Below are positions 34,901 to 45,789 of a stretch of 64,000 bases of DNA, in pieces. How positions within the stretch are numbered: position 1 is the first letter of the stretch; every line of letters begins with the position of its first letter. The stretch comes from Lutjanus erythropterus (lineage: Eukaryota > Chordata > Actinopteri > Lutjaniformes > Lutjanidae). The notes under the pieces are model-generated. The model was given only the letters and a program-made list of their open reading frames with translations. It had not been told where the DNA came from and did not search any database. Made by a program: the position numbers and the translations under genes. Location of the stretch: contig CM034608.1 of the NCBI GenBank assembly GCA_020091685.1, forward strand, positions 3,219,590-3,283,589. The letters are read 5' to 3'.

Positions 34901-37900
34901 ACAGTATGGTCATGAATGTCAGCACAGGTAAGATGACACCCAGTTCTTTTCTGATGATAGATCACAAATGATGCTATGAAAGATGTCTTTCTCTCTCTGA
35001 ACCTGCTAGCACACATAGAAGCAACTTAAAGGGACAGTTCTGATTACTTAAAGCGGGGTTGTATGAGGCACTTTTCCATAGTCATTGTACTGCTGTAGAC
35101 AGGGACAGCAGCAAAACCTGTTATTTGACACCTAAAAAAATGGGTTTACGCTTTATTTAGAATATTTTTACTGCTTTACTTTGCCATCAGACAGCCTTTT
35201 CTGATGGGAAATATGACCCAAATATCACTCTCAACTCTCCCATTATCTCTCTCAACCGGACTACTTTGGCAAATATAGTCACACAGTAACATAAACTAAC
35301 AGACTGAGGCAAGTATAAGAGTTTAAGGCTATTTGTAGAGGGATGCCACCCCCCTTGTTAGCAAAATTACCAAAAAGCCCCCCCGTTAACTTGCCATTCC
35401 CCTTATCCAGTAGTAGCAGAGACAGTGCAGAGGGTTGTTTAGTTGAAAAGGTTAGTTGACCCTTTTTCTGGCCAAGTTAGAATTTATGGCCCCGACCACG
35501 GCTCTGAAATATCAGCAGTCTAACTGTGCTGTGTGTTGATAAATCCATGGTGCTACCTGTGGTGCTGACGTAGCAGATGGATTTGTAATCGAGTGTAATA
35601 GACCCATGTTTGTAGGCCAACCCGATTAGTTTCCCAAATTAGTTGGACAGGGATGATACATTTTATCATCTGATTCAATACTAGTATATTGCGATTTATA
35701 ACACTAAACCATGGAAAAAAAAGTTGAATTATAGCCTTTGATATCCCTGTTTGACCAACAAGAACTTAGTGCTAGTTTGGTGTTGGTGATAGTGCCAGTT
35801 CACAGTTGGTTCAGCTTGAGAACAATCTAAGAACTGGCTTGCTTTTCCTCAGGCTGGTGGGGCAAGTCACTACATAACTGTACACGTCTCTAGTTTCACA
35901 GGAGCACTAACTTCAAGCAGTTCACACTCCGACACAGTAGGTGGCAGTAATGCGCCATAACGCTGTTTGCCCCTTGCAATAGCTCAGTGTATTAGCATTG
36001 AGCATTGAGCTTGTTATTCATATAGACAAAAAATCAATTCAGCAATTAAAAAATTGATTCAGGAATCATAAAAAATAGACACACGATACGTAAGAAAAAC
36101 AATTTTTTCTCGTGCCTCTAAAATTTAGCATTATTTTGGTTGCCTCCGCACGAAGCCAATAAGATTTTTCTATTGGATTTTGGATTAGTAATCCAAGAAA
36201 ATAACTACACCACACCACAGTGACTTCACCCCCACTAAGTGAGTGATGATGTTTAACGTCCACAACGTCAGGAAATAGTCCCAGACAACATATTATATAT
36301 ATAAAAAATACAGAACAGAAAGCGTTGTTCATGAGCCAGTCCCCCCTGTTAAAAATCCAGCTGCTGGGCAAAATTATTGTTTTTGGCAAAAGTTTCTGGT
36401 GAGAGTGAGAGAGAGCAAAGTAAAGCAGAGAAAGCTCAAAACACAATCTTGCCTTTGTTTAATTTAAGACCAATATGAGACTTTGACCATGTTCTCATAT
36501 TTCTTAAATTTGGCTCTTAAGAAATAGCCTCTTTGTCTCGCCTCTCAGGCTAATTTGAGCCCAAGTGAAGATTTTAAAATGTTATTGTTTTTGTCTCAGT
36601 GTGCTGATCTGAAATTCATCTTTAATAATCAGTTCTTGGATAACAGTGAGATCTAAAAGAAAACGTTCTTAAATGAGATCTTAAATTTGTCTCAGTGGAG
36701 AAATTAAAGTGTTCTTGCTCCATATGGTCAACAAGGAGAAACCGCCGAGACACCTATGAGCTCTGCAAAAGATCTGCTTTTCTTTTGTTTTGCTCCTTTT
36801 TTCCTTCTTCAGTGAGCTCAAAATAAGAATCTCATTTATTTCTCATAAGACAAAGAAAAGGGGGTTGTGAGATTGTCTCTTGGGTACAGATTTTTTTAGG
36901 TGTCTAAAATATATTTTGCTTTCAAATAATCCAAACTACAGTGAAGTGTCTACTTAGTGCACTCTCTTAAACTGTGACCTTAAAGGCTTTTCAGGATATT
37001 ACAGTGAGAGTGATCTCTTTGTCTTTGTTTAGATGATCTTAAAGCCACCAGCCTGACAGCAAAAAACCTCGAAATCACATCCTACACATTTACAGTGAAG
37101 GTGAAGACGGCAGTTGGAGAATGTGGCACTACATTCATTGAAGCCACACTGAATACACAAAGTATGTTGCTTTTTTTCCATTTCCATTTCTGCGTCTGTG
37201 CAAGTAATGAAGAAAGTCAAACCATTTACTCCTGTTCCTCATCAGTTCTGTTTGTCTCAATCCACCAGCTGATAACTTGAAGCCTGTCATCATTTCCCTG
37301 GTCACTGTTTTTAGTCTCCTCTCTCTCATCACTATCGTCTGCTACAGACAGTGGACATGGTAAGCTAGTCAACGCATGAATTTTCTGTGTGATTTGCTCA
37401 GTTGTTGCTTGATGGTGCCATATGAATGCTGTTGCCAAACTAGTGTTTGATGTATTTTTTTTGCATTCTTATTATCCAACAGTATCAAACACAAAGTCTA
37501 TCCACCAGTCCCAAAGCCAGTGTTGACAGATGAGTGGTTGACATCACCGGTAGGTTCTCACAAAAATGTCTTAAAGGCAGGGGCCGTTTCTATCTTTTTT
37601 GGGGGGGCTGTGCAAAATGTTTTTTGGGGGCCCCCCTGTCCGCTTTGGGGGCCCTATGCAACCACACAATCCACATTTGGCAAGACACAGCCTGCTTAAA
37701 GGGGCGCTACTTTAATATTACACATGAAGAGAGATGAGTTTACTTGTTAGTTGTCAGAGGCTCCCTCATTCTGAATCCTAAATATCAAAATGTTTAGAGG
37801 AAAAGATGATGGAATATTTAGCAAAAACCCATAACAGCCAACAAAGAGGCAAAGTCTCTCCCATTTCAACGTGCCCTTACATGGGACCTAATGCCCCCTG

Positions 37901-38678
37901 GCAACTGTAAAAAAATCATCCATCCATTGAGTGAGTGTGTATGTGTCAGCTGGTCTGCTCCCATTGGTTAATGTGAATTCTTTCAAGTAACACTCGCAAC
38001 ACACGTGCAACCAGCTGACAATGACAGTCTGCCTCCATGTTTGAGTTTCTGTTAGACTCCATGTCTCTGGGATCACCGTGTGCATGCTCCTGCAATTAAA
38101 AATATTAAAAATCAGTCTTCTGAGTCCCAAAACTTTTTGGAAGTGCAACCCTAAACTGGTTAAATGCACCTTTAATATTGGTGAAAATAAAGTTTAGTTT
38201 CCCTTCTATCACCCAGCTACCACTCATCTTCTCTATTTTTTTTTATTTGTCTGTTTTCCAGGAGAGAAAGAGTCCTTTTGGACTCCACGAAGCAGAGACT
38301 GTGGTTGTATCGGAGCTGTGCTGTAACTCAGGGACATTAAAGAGAGGTTACAACAGCCAGGAGGAGGACATGCTGTTTGTTTTTGCACAAACGCCAAAGG
38401 GTTACTACAACCAGCCCCTGAAGAGGGGGTTACTGTCTTCTCCGTTCAAAGGTGAGTTTTCGAACCCGTCATACAAGCTGGTGCTGCAGACTGGGGATCA
38501 GCAGTCCGATCCAGGTCCCGAGCTCCAGGAGAGACCAGCTTTAGAGAGATGCTCCAGTGGATACCAGCCTCAGACTACTACAGAGACCTTCACTGAAAAC
38601 CAGACGACAGAGTACCCGGACAGTCCGATGTCCTGTGACTCCACTTATATTATGTTACCACAGTCAGCTTCCACATAG
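22986..38678 (+). CDS. OSMR/LIFR-type (gp130 family) class I cytokine receptor
   Basis: A cell-surface receptor subunit for IL-6-family cytokines that signals through JAK/STAT. Coding exons: 22986-23055, 26520-26671, 26767-26914, 27036-27308, 27410-27554, 29836-29975, 30067-30212, 30310-30463, 30568-30629, 31693-31900, 32614-32805, 34573-34674, 34760-34927, 37033-37161, 37269-37359, 37483-37549, 38262-38678. Phases all match, giving 887 residues. Order: signal peptide (1-~18), one cytokine half-domain (24-123; HSWNWTS, LECASVRLRSR), Ig domain (124-214; VFPKDKVMEVGS), cytokine-binding module (215-410) with WSDWS at 395-399, three fibronectin III domains (410-697), transmembrane helix 703-722, Box 1 YPPVPKP at 733-739. 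YxxQ STAT3-type sites lie at Y779, Y797 and Y850, and a YxxV site at Y820. The single N-terminal half-domain matches OSMR better than LIFR. The donor at 26915 (gttaat) is weak. OSMR versus LIFR naming is unresolved. Confidence 0.9.
23350..23608. repeat. Fragment of a 'tactTgtactTttactc' hAT-like repeat
   Basis: Contains agggtggaagtaactaac, gtacttttatgagtagac and gtacttttactcgtacttaa. These are typical terminal sequences of the CAGTGGTGGAAAGTAAC class found intact next door at 23609. It is probably a second, truncated insertion. Confidence 0.5.
23609..24293. mobile_element. hAT-like non-autonomous element (CAGTGGTGG ends)
   Basis: Starts cagtggtggacggtaacaaa and ends attactctttccaccactg. Long imperfect inverted arms carry repeated ctccactac/acttttac motifs. 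It contains an (AAAG)n run at about 23996-24017. No transposase frame. It lies in the first coding intron of the receptor. No clear target duplication is seen. Confidence 0.65.
25634..26292. repeat. Miniature element with GGTAACACTT ends
   Basis: Starts GGTAACACTTAAGG and ends CTTTAAGTGTTACC. The interior is filled with short repeats such as gttaacagt, attatgcactt and gttattaac. It resembles the abundant fish 'ggtaacactttac' repeats. It is non-coding and lies about 230 bases upstream of receptor exon 26520. Confidence 0.65.
28070..28620 (+). repeat. GTCTT-tract repeat, copy 3 (tract only)
   Basis: Run of ttttttgtcttcttgtgtcttc-like units from 28070 to 28156, resuming from 28546 (ttattgttcgttattg) after the hAT-like insertion. 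The constant module seen in the other copies is not present. Confidence 0.5.
28157..28545. mobile_element. hAT-like miniature element with perfect 8 bp target duplication
   Basis: Ends TAGGGATATAACGATACA and GATGCATCGTTACATCCCTA. The octamer ATGTCTTA occurs directly before (28149-28156) and after (28546-28553). The 8 bp length is diagnostic of hAT transposition. The element is 389 bp with no ORF and is inserted in the GTCTT tract. Confidence 0.88.
28791..29830. other. Receptor intron sequence, nothing assigned
   Basis: The remainder of the long intron 27555-29835. AT-rich, with a C-rich patch near 29135-29175. No exon-like frame or transposon ends recognised. Confidence 0.4.
30750..31521 (+). 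repeat. GTCTT-tract repeat family, copy 4 (longest tract)
   Basis: A ~450 bp tandem tract of 15-25 bp units (ttttttgtcttgttacatc and variants) from 30760 to 31205. The constant module then follows: gatatgcactgatggacaga, gaaatcagtcctgatgttgg, gccagaaaaataaatactca. It ends gttgcttcccatttcgg. Long hydrophobic open frames here are by-products of the tract. It lies in the receptor intron 30630-31692. Confidence 0.8.
32449..32600. repeat. Partial 'gggacagttcacccc' repeat
   Basis: Begins aaagggatagttcaccccaa and includes gatgtctgccttctctccaa and ataatgggac, matching the element at 52074-52549. The far end is missing. It stops about 15 bases before receptor exon 32614. Confidence 0.6.
33175..33862 (+). 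repeat. GTCTT-tract repeat family, copy 5
   Basis: The tract (tcttgttatgtcttttacacc and variants) spans 33178-33600. The module then follows: gatatgcactgatggacaca, ctgtcttgatgttgggaagg, caatgatacaaaataaaaat. The last ~130 bp of the module is lost where the LINE fragment begins. It lies in receptor intron 32806-34572. Confidence 0.78.
33885..34553 (-). mobile_element. LINE fragment with reverse-transcriptase motifs
   Basis: On the minus strand, successive frames read ATVTPLFKKK, NLPLLGKILEKFIYHQL, STDNHRVSILVCFDFST, FDTVDHVFILQHLEHTL, then SYLTGTSFSVSVG and YGVPQGSIVGPLLFNMYMLP. The order and the GVPQGSxxGPLLF block are those of the RT domain of L2/CR1/Rex-type non-LTR elements. At least one frame change (near 34280-34430) and stops break it. 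The catalytic YADD region and the 3' part are absent. It ends about 20 bases before receptor exon 34573. Confidence 0.85.
35028..35340. repeat. Half copy of the 53.2-53.9 kb hairpin repeat
   Basis: Shares aaagggacagtt, gttgtatgaggcactttt, ttagaatatttttactgct, tcagacagccttttctgatgg, atcactctcaactct and aacagactgaggca with one arm of the 53208-53870 element. The second arm is missing. Non-coding, in receptor intron 34928-37032. Confidence 0.6.
35341..37025. other. Receptor intron, mostly unassigned
   Basis: Contains 'ggatgatacatttta...attgcgatt' and 'aattgattcaggaatc' pieces (35650-35710, 36020-36080) that look like decayed miniature-element text. A stretch of cttaaat/tctcagtg-rich sequence lies at 36500-36900. 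No gene is recognised. Confidence 0.4.
37694..38173. repeat. Miniature element, TTAAAGG ends
   Basis: Starts ttaaaggggcgctacttt and ends ggttaaatgcacctttaat, roughly inverted. It fills most of the intron between exons 37483-37549 and 38262-38678. A short G/C-rich patch just before it (37575-37655, gggggggctgtgcaaaatg) is a separate repeat scrap. Confidence 0.5.
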
Positions 38679-39260
38679 CTGCTGCATGCACAGATAGAAT
38701 GTTATAAGAAGGTTGTCAAGTATGATAATGCTGCAAGAAAACAAACATTTAAAATGAATTTTGTGAATGTTTATTATGCAGACATAATCGCACATTTCAG
38801 TGTTATTTTAAGCACATTTTAGCCATGTTAGCAGCATAGCTCTGAGGAGGGTAGCGTCTGTCTGTCCACCCTTTGGTCTCGACATTTCCTACTGTAAAAG
38901 TTTCCAAAGTGGGAGGCAAGCCTCCCAAGAGTGGGTCCACATAGTTTCAAGGGAAGCTCAGTAAATGGAAGTGAAAAATATTACATTAGTTTTGAAATGG
39001 AGATGGACACACATACAGTAGAATAGTGTCACTGGGTCAAACAGATAGTCCAGACATACAGTTGTTTGGGGAATTTTACTGTTTTTCCCACTTTCCTAGA
39101 GTCAGAATTGACTTTGGACGGACCTTATTATGTGAAGACAATAGAGTGGAAGCGCTGCTGGGTCTTTCTGTTGGTCACAATACAGGTGCTCTTTGGATAC
39201 TTAAGGTATTTTCCACTTATTTTTCAGGTGAGGGGCTCGTTGCATGGGTCAAACAGTTTT
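38679..39260 (+). other. Receptor 3' untranslated region and flank
   Basis: Non-coding DNA after the receptor stop codon. No convincing AATAAA was found in the first 500 bases, so I cannot place the transcript end. Confidence 0.4.
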
Positions 39261-39329
39261 AGCAAAAAATCAAAAATGCAAGGCTCCTTCAAAAACACAC
39301 CGAAGCACACTGTAAAGTTTGTATTAAGT

Positions 39330-39557
39330 TAAAATGCCTGTATTTTACATGACAAAAAGAGCTAAAAATGACCAACGCATATCGACCACATCTTCATCAG
39401 GGTCAGACAGGAGTAACTTGCACACCTATGCCGTGTTACACTATACCAAGTGTATCAAAGTGAAAAATGGGGGTGGGGGACAAAAAGAAAAGAAAAAAAA
39501 AAGTAGAACAAAAAAAGAGAAATAAAATAAAATCAAATAAGAAAAATAAAAATACAC

Positions 39558-39602
<45 letters not shown>

Positions 39603-40150
39603 GTTTAAAAGAAATCTATACATACATATGTATTAAACAATAAAAATTAAAAAGAAATTTGCTATATATGTATATCAAATTTCTTTTATATATATATTTT
39701 ATATTCTTTATATATCTGACGTCCCTTTCAACAACTTCCTGCAGTATGACCTTCAGTGTATTTGGGTTGTCATGTCCAGCTTCCACATGATCAAGATTTT
39801 TTGTGCAAATGGCATTTTTATGTTGTGCAATTCTGTCTTTTGACCTTCTTTTTGTTCGTTCAACATAAAAACGACCACAAGGGCATTCCAGTCTGTAAAT
39901 AACGTGGTGTTGCAGTTAGCAAAATGTCTCATTTGGTATATGCGGCATGTACTGTCATCTTGAAAATGATACCACATTTTCAGTGATTACAACTGCCACA
40001 TTTGAAAGTACCTCGTGACCTTATTATATATTTAGTGTGGGCTGAAGTTATGTTAAACTGCAATATAAGGCTAAGTAAGGTGGTTATGTGGCACATTTTT
40101 CTAAGCTTTGTCTGAAAGGAGGCCCACAGTCTCACACTTCCTAGTAGATA
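39330..40150 (-). mobile_element. GIY-YIG retroelement fossil (Penelope-like), 3' part
   Basis: The minus strand carries GTFKCGSCNH and then VIYRLECPCGRFYVERTKRR with downstream RIAQHKNAI, the zinc-finger-like and GIY-YIG endonuclease signatures typical of Penelope-like elements. It is followed by non-coding text (39350-39420) also typical of such 3' ends. Only the C-terminal part of the polyprotein is represented. It is clearly broken and old. An (ATA)n microsatellite interrupts it. Confidence 0.65.
39558..39602 (+). repeat. (AAT)n microsatellite
   Basis: About 15 uninterrupted ATA/AAT repeats within the retroelement remnant. Confidence 0.92.
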
Positions 40151-40204
40151 AAGTAGATGACTTGCCAACATTTTGCCAACATTAGGTAGATATTTTTGTT
40201 TTGT

Positions 40205-40605
40205 ATTGAAAAATCTTGACAACCATTGTATGGATTGCCATGAACTTTGGCACAGATATTCACGATTGCAGAGGATCAATTATAATAACTTTGATTCCCA
40301 GCCTTGGACAGGCAGTGCCATCATCAGCTCACAGTTTCAGTTTCTTTAGTAATTTGGTGCATGACAGATTACCAGCAAAGCTAACAACATTCCATCAACC
40401 TCAGCTCTACTTTGTGTTTATTGCTAATTTGTGAATATTAGTATGTTAGCACGCTAAGCTAAGATAGCAACTATGGTAAATATTCTACCTGCTAAACATC
40501 AACATGTTAGCATTTTTAAATTGAGCATGACAGCATGCGGACTTGGCCATTTATCTCCCAGTACTGCTATGCCAAAGTAGCATGGCTGACATGCTACTTT
40601 GCTAC
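40205..40605. repeat. Dispersed repeat with 'gttagcatgctaa' text
   Basis: Reads attgtatggattgccatgaa, catcagctcac, cctcagctctactttgtgttt, tatgttagcacgctaagcta and ctaaacatcaacatgttagc. This matches a highly abundant fish repeat seen in many percomorph genomes. Non-coding; class uncertain. Confidence 0.55.
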
Positions 40606-41833
40606 ATAACGCCCAGCGCAAAGCTTTTCATTGCTATTTTCTGACAGTCGTCATTTTCTTGCCCAGTGCCCATGCTGGGGAGGAAGGGCCTATTCAGGGC
40701 TATTGTACCACTGACCAACAAAAACCAAGTCATTGGTGCATCATTTTCCTGCTACTTAAAGGAAGCATTATTCAGACAGTAAGCACATTCACAGTGCACA
40801 TACACTCTGCTACTAGGGCACTGCAGTTAATCTGGTGGTTGATAACAGATGAGCTGCAGGTGGGTGAAGTAGGATGAACTGTCTGCTTATTAAGAGAGAT
40901 GCCTTCGCATTTACGCACCAGCACAGCAGCTGTAACTTCACTGATTGCTTAAACCAGATGGGATCGTAAGTATTGTTTGGCGTTCTTCTACACATCCAGA
41001 AGATCTCTCACAAAACAGTCTAATTTCATACAGGGACATTGTTTGGAGGAAAGCAGCCATATGAATCCTGACTTCCATCAGAGTCATATAATATATAATA
41101 TATAATAAATATATAATATATTTCCTGTTTCCTCTGCAGTGTTTTTTTCTGTCCTGTCAAGTTCTTAACTAGAGTTCTAGTTTTGCTGCTTAAATATTAA
41201 TAATATTTTTTACTGCACACATGGAAACTGAAAGAAGCTTCTCTAATCATTAAATCATCTTTTAAATTATGTTAAGCAGCCCTAACTTTCCAGGTAATTT
41301 CTTTCTTTATTGTGTGTTGTATTGATGTATCAGTGTTTTCTTTAAAAATCTTCTTTAATAATTAGAGAAGCTGCTTTCAGTAATTAGAAGTAGCGCTGTA
41401 GATTGTCTAAATAGGACCCTTTGTCTTGTTAAATCAAAGACAACTGGACTTGCTTTCGATTCTTGAAGGTATTCCACCTCTCATCCAAAAGGCCCCCGCA
41501 GCTCTCACAGGTGTTAAATCTCTGATTGGACATTCACACCCACTTCTTACCACGATTGGCCAGCTGTGTGGTGGTGAGAAAGGATCTTGTCGTAGTCTGT
41601 TTTGCTTCTTTAACATCTTCAAGAATCCAAACTATGTTCATTTGCCCCTTGACGTAGCTCTTGTGGATACACTGTGACCCAAATGACTAAAAATCTTCAC
41701 AGACATTCTGTTATTTTTGTTGTTTCATTAATGATCACTGATAAAGCAACATACACTGTGAGTTATAGATGAAATCTTGACTGTAATAGTTTTACTGAGG
41801 TTTTTGCCAATGCAGTTGGGATACATATATATA

Positions 41834-41898
<65 letters not shown>

Positions 41899-42600
41899 GT
41901 AAATACATGTGAACTACTGTATGTATCTCAAAATAAAATGTGAAAAATTCTCATGTCTTAATGTGGAGTCTTGACGTCTCTCTTACAATAACAAAGTAAA
42001 ATCAACATGGAGTTGCATGCAGGGAGAGGTTCCTGGTAATTGTGAGTCACAGTGGCCAGATCAGTAGAAATGACCAATAGTGAAACTGAAGCTGAAACAA
42101 TACTCAGACCTACAGGAGAGATCCTAAAGTTTCCAACGACTGTTGGTTAATTTTGAGGAAAATGATATAGAAAATGTTGAATATTTCCATTAGATGAAAT
42201 GATGGAGCTGTAACAGATCATAGAAGACCATGACCACAGTGAGGACACTTGAATTTCTTCATGTCTTTTGTGTTCTGCCTTGGAATTTTAGACTTTCAGC
42301 AATCAGCAAAATGACGAAAAGAAGATAAATGACTCATTATTTTCCCATAATCTGTTTTGAAACAGTACTTCAACACGTTATGGTAAATTGTATTTACAGA
42401 AAGTATAATCAATACATAAAATGTGAAAATGACAAACAACTAAAAACACTGTAGAGACTCTGGTCAGAATTTTTTTTGACTAAGTCTTTCTACAGTCTTG
42501 GTTACAGTCCTGTTTGAAGATATTTGAGTCAGTATAAACATACAGAAGGGCTTCAATAAAGAGTTTGAACAAACAAAACAGAATATATTGCCTATAATAA
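40606..42600. other. Intergenic sequence, mostly unassigned
   Basis: No exon chain or transposon ends recognised apart from the GT microsatellite at 41837. Short frames here show no motif. Confidence 0.4.
41837..41900 (+). repeat. (GT)n microsatellite
   Basis: About 31 GT repeats with one GC interruption, preceded by a short AT/AC stretch. Confidence 0.95.
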
Positions 42601-42606
42601 TTACAG

Positions 42607-44091
42607 CCCGGGTGTCAAACTCATTTCAGTTCAGGGGCCACATACAGCCCAATTTGATCTCAAGTGGGCCAAACCAGTAAAATTAAAGCATAATCTATCG
42701 ATTATTCTGCCGATTAATCGAGTAATGACTCGATTAAAGGACCAGTGTGTAATAATTACAGGAATTTATGTACATAAATGAGATATATTATATATAAGTA
42801 TGTTATTTATTATTATCAATCAACGTAAACTCATAATCTATATGTTCCCGTTACTTTAGAAATAGCCATTTATAGTTATATACTGTCGGGTCGACTTACG
42901 GAGATCATCATCCTGCGCCGTTTACGGCAGCGCAGAGCGGACAAACTCACTAACAGTGAGTCTTGGGAAGCCCATGGCGACCTTACGTAGACGCCGCAGC
43001 GTAAACACAGAAGTAGATGGGGAGGATAGACGCGGGTGATTGCTGGCAGACCATTTAGCGTTGTGAACCTTGACTGGCACAATTTTGACAAATGGAGGAT
43101 CATACATACACTGTACCAGAACAAAAAGCAGCGGACAGTGAATCCCCGTCATCCAAGAAGCGGAGACGCGAAGAAAGTAAACGCAAGCATGACAGGAAAC
43201 GGCAAAAACATGAATCAACATCGGCATAGCGTTTACATGATGGAAACCGCTGATGGAGGACAAACGTTTTCACAGTGACGCCGAGGTTGCCTGTTTTCTG
43301 CCGAACAGGTAATTCATCCTACACACATAATTGTAGTTTGTTGTGAGATAGCTTTCGCTCGCCATTTTGTCCGCTGACGGCCACCGTACTCTTGGTGAGA
43401 GAGGGGCGGTGTCGGGGTAAATCCTCTTAGTTGCAATCTAAGGTTTGAACGCTAGATGCCACTGGAAATCACACACTTCTCCTTTAAGTCTCTCTCCTGT
43501 TTTACGTTTAGGTCTCTTTATACAGTTGTTTATTTGTGTAGCAGCTGTTTAGATTAATGCTACTGACTATGACACAGACAACGTGTGTATACATACATAT
43601 ATAAATACACACATATATATGTCGGAGCAATACCATCTATACAGTGAGGGCCCTTAGGCAAGGTCCTTCGTGCTACGAGGCCCACCACCAATGGTGTGGA
43701 ACATGGATGGCATTGTGTGTAAACATACATCTATCTCTCTCTCTCGGTCTCTCTCTCTCTTATTTTTATTTTTACCTGGTTTCAGGTGGAGCTGCAGCTC
43801 ATCTCCCTCCTCATATACTTGTGTTTCTTTGCACTGAGTCAGTTGCCTAAACAGACAAACCTGTTTACATTGTCGTTTGACAGAAGCTCGCATCTTCGCG
43901 ACTGCGAGCTGAATTATTTCTCGAGTTGCGCGGCAGCTGACGCAGTGCATTGTGGGACTTGTAGTATGAGTGGTGGGAGTGCTATTTACCGACGGGCCAT
44001 TCATAATAGACACATGAAATTATCTCGCGGGCCGTATATAATTGAATCGCGGGCCACATCTGCCCGCGGGCCTTGAGTTTGACACATATGC
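42607..44091. mobile_element. hAT-like element with GTGTCAAACTC ends, carrying insertions
   Basis: The left end cgggtgtcaaactcatttca continues with aggggccacatacagcccaa. The right end is cgcgggccttgagtttgacac, preceded by tcgcgggccgtatataattg. These are the inverted ends of a very common fish hAT-type repeat. Only ~90 bp of the left and ~180 bp of the right remain recognisable. The middle is occupied by another element (42735-43487), microsatellites and unassigned sequence. Non-coding. Confidence 0.7.
42735..43487. mobile_element. Nested element with AAAGGACCAGTGTGT ends
   Basis: Starts taaaggaccagtgtgtaata and ends aaatcacacacttctccttta, inverted. It matches a percomorph repeat that usually closes '...acacactggaccttta'. 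It is GC- and CpG-richer than its surroundings (42890-43440). A plus-strand frame (43036-43278) includes GDAKKVNASMTGNGKN. It sits inside the hAT-like element 42607-44091. Confidence 0.65.
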
Positions 44092-45789
44092 CTTACACCA
44101 TGGAATCAAAGTACATAAATTAATGTAGTAAAAAAAAGATCTTTTAAAATGATCTTATGTAACTTTTGATAAACAGCTGCCACTGCGGCTACATGTGGTA
44201 ATTGCAGGAAAATGGAAAATGCAGTGAGAAGAGCCATAAAGTCTGAGAAACATCTATCAAAGCTTCATCAATATAAACCTTTTATAGATATTATAACTTG
44301 CTAACCCTGAGACCTAAAAAAATGGGGAGAATTTTGAAACCAAAAGATTGAAGTTTCAGACACTGTGTTTCTTCTAATTTGATGACTTGTAAAGAATGAA
44401 AATTATAAAATAATTAGTACACTACAACTGAATTTTTATGTTACATGCTTTTACTTAAATGATTTTATTTAAAATTCTCAGGAAAGAATACAGAATAAGG
44501 CATGAACTTGCTTAAATCTCTAGAATGAACTATATTTAATTAGTTTTATTTCATTCATTTATTTTTTCCATGTCACTATAAGAGAACCGATGCAGCAGTT
44601 TTTCCACAGTGCAGGCTCCTATCATTTAATCATTTCCGCCTTCCATTCAACCGTCATTCATCTACATTTTGCAATAAAACCCTGTACATCTCAAAACTGT
44701 CTCCATCCTGCTTCTGTTAAATGCAACAGCCAGAAACAAGTTGTAATAACGAAAATAATTAAAAAGAAAACATGAACATTTGTCATAAAACCAGAGAAAT
44801 ACAGAAGAATTGTGTTCCCTGGAGGAAACAGTGAAGGATAGCAAGTATGTAGGTCATAGCAGAGAAAGTAAGGGTGTGTGTGTACGTGAAAATGGGCAAA
44901 GATGCATTTAATTGCTGGGTTCAACTTTTCAAATAAAGAATGGCTGCTCCATTTCTTTTTTCATATATAGACACCTTCTTCCAGCTGACTTCAAAGTCTC
45001 TAAACTGTAGCCAAAATGTTGGGATGATGAAACATTTCACCCTCAAATCAAAAAGACATATTTTTCCTCTTTTCTGTAGTGCTATTTATCAGTCGAGATG
45101 GTTTTGGTGTATGTTGCTGAGTTTTGGAGATGATTGACTATTTCTGCAGTGAACACTAGAGGGAGCTAACACTGCACGACAAATGAGAGGACAGTATGGA
45201 CTGAGGCTGAATTGTTACACAGTGCAGGTCAGGGGTACAAAGAAACTAAGTAGTGAACTCAAGGGCAGTTTTAAAGTATTTGTACTGTACTTGTGAATTT
45301 TCGGTTTATGTTACTTTATATTTTTACTATAGTTCTTTTATTTGTCACTTTTTTATTTGAAAAATAAGATAAGCTTCTAAAATAAGAATGTATTATTAAA
45401 GGTTAAACCAGTGGTTCCCAATCTTGTAGGCTTGTGCCCCCATGCAACAAACAAATAAACAAAAAAAAAAGAAAAAAAAAAAAAAAGACAGAAAAACAGA
45501 AACACTCTCCCCTAAACTTCTCAGATGGTTTCGTTTCAAAAACAGTTAAGGGTCAAATTATCCAAAACTTCACCCAAAAAAAACTAAACAAAAAAAAGAC
45601 TAGAGAAATTAAAATAAATTATTGTAACAGACAATCATTACTCATCTCACACCTTCTTAGATTTATGACCCTTTGGATGGGCCTGACCCCTAGATTGAGA
45701 ACCACTGAACTACCTAACTGTATATACATCAGTTACTGTAAAATTAGCTCCATCTTGAGCAGCTACAACAATAAAATGTGGTTAACACA
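44092..45789. other. Intergenic sequence, mostly unassigned
   Basis: Contains a fragment of the 'caccctcaaatcaaaaagac' repeat (45000-45130, related to 52074-52549) and an A-rich stretch at 45455-45490. No gene is recognised. Confidence 0.4.

Noticed and set aside
39441-39623. Poly-tyrosine frame
   Set aside because: Translation of the (AAT)n microsatellite and flanking A-rich DNA.
43036-43278. 80-codon frame as a host gene
   Set aside because: It lies wholly inside a repeat element found widely in fish, with no splice partners.
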